18,279 nucleotides of DNA from an uncultured Collinsella sp. GTDB taxonomy: Bacteria > Actinomycetota > Coriobacteriia > Coriobacteriales > Coriobacteriaceae. The DNA lies in the NCBI GenBank assembly GCA_934650095.1, contig CAKUFT010000031.1:1-18279 (forward strand), read 5' to 3'. Shown piece by piece: positions 15,609 through 18,279 of the stretch. Both the position numbers and the translations under genes were made by a program. Position 1 is the stretch's first letter, and each line of letters opens with the position of its first letter. A model generated the notes under the pieces. The model saw only the letters and a program-made list of their open reading frames with translations. It had not been told where the DNA came from and searched no databases.

Positions 15609-16502
15609 ATGGATACGAGTTATTACAATCGCTTTGGTGCCGAGGAGCTTACGCGCCGCTTGTCGAGCGAGACCTTGTTGGCGCAGGGCCCCATGGGCAG
15701 TGTTCTGTTGAGTGAGTACGATGCCGCCGATATTCCACCGGCGTTTTGGAATCTGGCAGAGCCGCAGACCGTTTCTCGTATCCATCGCTTGTATGTCGCC
15801 GCCGGCGCGCAGGTACTCATTACTAATACCTTTCAGGCATCAAGCTATGCCCTCAAGCACGACCAGATTGCGCCGTCCGTGGCGGAGGTCAATCGCGGGG
15901 CCGTCGACGATGCCCGCCAGGCGCACCCTCAGCTGCTGCTGGGCTCGATGGGTTCGATCGGTATTGAGTGGTTTGCCGAGGACTCGGCCGAGTTTCGTGA
16001 GATCCGAGGCATTGCGCGCGAACAGACGCACGCCTTGCTCAATGCTGGTGTTGACGGTCTGCTGATCGAGACGGTGACGTCTATCCGTAATTTGCAGCCC
16101 ATGCTTGCCGGCGCCCGAGATGCCGCCGACGGCATGCCTGTTCTGGTGAGTTTTGTCGTTGACGATAAGGGCGACCTGTTGGGCGATGGCCTCAACATCG
16201 AGGCAGCCGTTTTGTACGCCGAAAAACACGGCGCAAACTCGGTTGGTGTTAATTGCTGTTCGCTTGCGGCCGCGAATGCGGCGGTGCCCAGGATGGTTGC
16301 ATCGGCGACTACTCCCGTCACGGTGCGTCCCAACGTGGGCGATCCGGTCCAGACTCAGGATGGCCCCGTATGGCACGAGAACCCCGAAGCTTTCGCGCGC
16401 GCATGCATCGAATGGAGACATGCCGGTGCCGCAATGGTGGGCAGTTGCTGTGGAACCACGGCAATCACTACGGCAGCGATGGCCGAGGCGCTCGATATAT
16501 AA
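15609..16502 (+). CDS. Homocysteine S-methyltransferase, stand-alone Hcy-binding domain
   Basis: Transfers a methyl group to homocysteine to make methionine, using a zinc-bound thiolate. The 297-residue TIM barrel has the three zinc cysteines: C216 in GVNCC and C280-C281 in GSCCGTTA (usual form GGCCG). LITNTFQAS at 70-78, GSMGSIGIEW and LLIETVTSIRNLQPML match the family too. The sequence resembles the N-terminal module of cobalamin-dependent MetH more than it does a complete MetH; folate, cobalamin and reactivation domains are absent. The methyl donor may be S-methylmethionine (MmuM-like), or a partner corrinoid protein encoded elsewhere. It follows the DtxR-type gene by 10 nt and precedes a strong terminator, so the two form an operon. 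Confidence 0.88.
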   Translation: MDTSYYNRFGAEELTRRLSSETLLAQGPMGSVLLSEYDAADIPPAFWNLAEPQTVSRIHRLYVAAGAQVLITNTFQASSYALKHDQIAPSVAEVNRGAVDDARQAHPQLLLGSMGSIGIEWFAEDSAEFREIRGIAREQTHALLNAGVDGLLIETVTSIRNLQPMLAGARDAADGMPVLVSFVVDDKGDLLGDGLNIEAAVLYAEKHGANSVGVNCCSLAAANAAVPRMVASATTPVTVRPNVGDPVQTQDGPVWHENPEAFARACIEWRHAGAAMVGSCCGTTAITTAAMAEALDI

Positions 16503-16507
16503 AGGGC

Positions 16508-16537
16508 AAAACCGCTCCATACGGGGCGGTTTTTTTT
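16508..16537 (+). terminator. Strong intrinsic terminator after the homocysteine methyltransferase gene
   Basis: AAAACCGCTCC (16508-16518) pairs with GGGGCGGTTTT (16523-16533), including one T-G wobble, around an ATAC loop, with an eight-T run (16530-16537). It starts five nt after the stop codon. Confidence 0.92.
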
Positions 16538-16594
16538 ATTGCTTGCATGTCCTCGGCAGCATTTGCCCAAATGGTGAATGCTGGTGCCGGCAGG

Positions 16595-16621
16595 TTGCCG
16601 AGTGTGTATCGCGGGTATACC
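16595..16621 (+). promoter_or_regulatory. Weak promoter candidate for the phosphohexomutase gene
   Basis: TTGCCG (16595-16600) and TATACC (16616-16621) each match four of six consensus bases but are only 15 bp apart. A promoter is expected here since a strong terminator precedes the gene. Confidence 0.3.
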
Positions 16622-16661
16622 TCATGCGTACCATGATCCAAACACTGTGAGGTGTCTGCGC

Positions 16662-18062
16662 GTGTGCGCGATAATTCATTTTGGAACTGACGGTTGGCGC
16701 GCTCGCGTCGATGAGGACTTCACTGCCGATAACGTTGCCCGTATCGCCGATGCCGTCGGCGAGTTGTGGCAAAAGATCAATCCGGGCAAAACGGTATATA
16801 TAGGGTTCGACACTCGGCCCCTGGCGCGCGAGTTCGCTGAGCTTGCGGCGGGTGTGCTAGCAGCGCACGGGCTAGACGCCGTGCTCGCTTCGCGACCTGT
16901 TCCGACCCCTGCCCTTACGTGGGCGGCGGCTTATGACGGTGAGGCGTGCGGCGCGCTCATGGTGACGGGGTCCCATCATCCGCAGGGTTATCTGTGTCTC
17001 AAGATTCGCATGGGTGACGGCTCGACCGCCAACCAGGATGTCATCGAAGAGCTCGAAGAGACCATGGCTCCCGAGCCAATGGGGATCGAGGGGCAATATC
17101 GCACCGCGGATATCATTCCTGACTATATGCAAGCGGTGGCATCGTTTGTCGATGCCGACGCCATCCGCGCCGCGCACCTGCGCGTGGTTGTTGACCCCAT
17201 GGGCGGTGCAGCCCAGGGCTATCTAGCCGACTTGCTGCGCGAGCTTGGCGTTGAGGTGCACGAGATTCACGCCGGGCAGGCGCCTGACCAAGAAGATATC
17301 TGCCCCGACCCCGTTGAGCCGTGGGTGGACGCTTGCGAGCATACGGTTATCGAGGACGGAGCTTGCGCTGGCCTGGTGACCGACGGCGACGCCGACCGTA
17401 TCGGCGCGGTTGACGAGCGCGGCAGATATATACATCCGCATCAGATCATGGCGCTCGTTTTGGGCGACTTGGTTCAATTTCGTAATTTGGAGGGGCGCGT
17501 CGTCGTCAATCTTTCGTGCTCGACGCTCGTGCGTCGCATTGCCGAGGCGCTTGGCTGCCGCGTGACCGTCAAACCAGTCGGTTTCAAATATATAGCGGCA
17601 GAGATGAAGAAGGGTGGCGTCCTCATAGGCGGCGAAGAAGCCGGTGGTATCGGCATCGCCGCGCATATGCCCGAGCGCGATGGAATCCTCGCCTGTCTGA
17701 TTCTGTGTGAGCTTATGGCAAAGACGGACGCGCCTTTGGGCGTTCTGGTCGACCAACTCGAGGACAGTTTTGGTAAGACGAGTTACGGTCGACGCGATTT
17801 GCGCCTTGAGGCCGAAGATGCCGAAACGTTACGAACCCTGCTGCCGGGCGTAAACCCCAAGTCGATTTGTGGCAAGGTGCCGCAAAACGTTAGTCATATG
17901 GATGGCTTGCGTTTAGCATTCGAGGATGACACGTGGCTGCTGGTCCGTCCTAGCGGGACCGAACCAGTGGTGCGCGTCTACGCCGAGGGGTTCTCGGTGG
18001 AAGAACGTGATGAGTTGCTCGATGCTGGCTGTGCTTTAGCTAGGGGAACGTATCCGCTTTAA
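16662..18062 (+). CDS. Phosphoglucomutase/phosphomannomutase-family protein
   Basis: Alpha-D-phosphohexomutase that would interconvert hexose 1- and 6-phosphates for glycogen, wall or capsule sugars. The 466-residue protein has the four-domain landmarks: HFGTDGWRARVDEDFT at the N-terminus, the phosphoserine loop VTGSHHPQGY with S104, the Mg2+ loop DGDADR at 241-246, the sugar loop GGEEAGG at 323-329, and the phosphate loop RPSGTEP at 429-435. The phosphoserine loop departs from the common TASHNP: Ala is Gly and Asn is His. The frame runs upstream to 16578, but residues before 16662 do not resemble the family; GTG 16662 has GAGGTG at 16649-16654 in good position. Substrate (glucose, mannose or glucosamine phosphate) cannot be told from motifs alone. 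Confidence 0.88.
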   Translation: MCAIIHFGTDGWRARVDEDFTADNVARIADAVGELWQKINPGKTVYIGFDTRPLAREFAELAAGVLAAHGLDAVLASRPVPTPALTWAAAYDGEACGALMVTGSHHPQGYLCLKIRMGDGSTANQDVIEELEETMAPEPMGIEGQYRTADIIPDYMQAVASFVDADAIRAAHLRVVVDPMGGAAQGYLADLLRELGVEVHEIHAGQAPDQEDICPDPVEPWVDACEHTVIEDGACAGLVTDGDADRIGAVDERGRYIHPHQIMALVLGDLVQFRNLEGRVVVNLSCSTLVRRIAEALGCRVTVKPVGFKYIAAEMKKGGVLIGGEEAGGIGIAAHMPERDGILACLILCELMAKTDAPLGVLVDQLEDSFGKTSYGRRDLRLEAEDAETLRTLLPGVNPKSICGKVPQNVSHMDGLRLAFEDDTWLLVRPSGTEPVVRVYAEGFSVEERDELLDAGCALARGTYPL

Positions 18063-18234
18063 CCATGAGACTGCCTTATATAAAGAGATGCTCGGCGAGC
18101 GGTAGGTAACGGCTGGCAAACGTTAGTCGGATCCCAAATTGTGTAGGAAATGTGTATGCCCAGATTCCCGCCCACGGCGCCCCTCCGGTCTGGCAATATA
18201 TCTCCTTGCCGCGCGGCCCGGTCGGACCGGATCA

Positions 18235-18279
18235 GCCGCAAAGCGTGCACCTTGAGAACCGGATACTGCGAGGATGGAC
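18235..18279 (+). promoter_or_regulatory. Probable leader of an rRNA operon (16S gene beyond the window)
   Basis: The last bases contain GCACCTTGAGAACCGGATAC, close to the CTTGAGAACT(C/G) element found in leaders and spacers of actinobacterial rRNA operons ahead of 16S and 23S genes. No rRNA sequence is in the window. Upstream, 18063-18234 shows no gene; it contains small GC-rich inverted repeats (GGCAA/TTGCC at 18192-18210, CCGGT/ACCGG at 18218-18230) and no promoter that I can defend. Confidence 0.42.

Noticed and set aside
16614..16621. GGTATACC as a second copy of the operator half-site seen at 15103-15122
   Set aside because: It shares only part of one arm, is itself an 8-bp palindrome likely by chance, and overlaps a weak -10 candidate; not enough to call a regulon site.

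Overview
The window looks like chromosomal DNA of a high-GC, Gram-positive anaerobe of the class Coriobacteriia (Actinomycetota), most likely Collinsella or a close relative. This rests on protein flavour: an actinobacterial GDRKTGKT P-loop in AtpA, a very short AtpE, the atp-murA linkage, and a CTTGAGAAC motif of actinobacterial rRNA leaders at the right edge. The genus is an inference, not a database result.

Layout. Bases 1-430 hold the 3' end of a RelE/HigB-like toxin gene and its complete XRE antitoxin. Bases 578-2876 hold tsaC (tRNA t6A synthesis) and glpK (glycerol kinase), 13 nt apart. upp (uracil salvage) follows behind a structured leader and ends at a strong hairpin. From about 3838 a promoter region leads into a complete F1Fo ATP synthase operon: a small three-helix membrane protein, then atpB-E-F-H-A-G-D-C, with overlaps or very short gaps and a dedicated strong ribosome site for atpE. 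A classic intrinsic terminator follows atpC, but it lies only 13 nt before the TTG start of murA, so murA transcription must pass through it. An LCP-family envelope ligase follows murA.

The 375-nt gap at 13433-13807 holds two hairpins ending the LCP transcript, a degenerate array of about 28-bp period, and a bidirectional terminator shared with the convergent pepT. The interval between pepT (minus) and a DtxR-type metalloregulator (plus) contains a perfect 9-2-9 inverted repeat placed in both candidate promoters. The regulator is followed at once by a stand-alone zinc-type homocysteine S-methyltransferase and a T8 terminator. A phosphoglucomutase/phosphomannomutase-family gene comes next, and the last bases look like the leader of an rRNA operon that would begin beyond the window.

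Most of the window is housekeeping: energy, cell wall, nucleotide salvage, tRNA modification. No phage, insertion sequence, CRISPR array or obvious new multi-gene system is visible. The points most worth following are the terminator in front of murA, the shared operator beside a DtxR protein with a mixed metal site, departures of several ATP synthase subunits from family norm (signal-peptide-like AtpF, shortened AtpH, loop insert in AtpA, short AtpE), the phased repeat, and the altered phosphoserine loop of the mutase.
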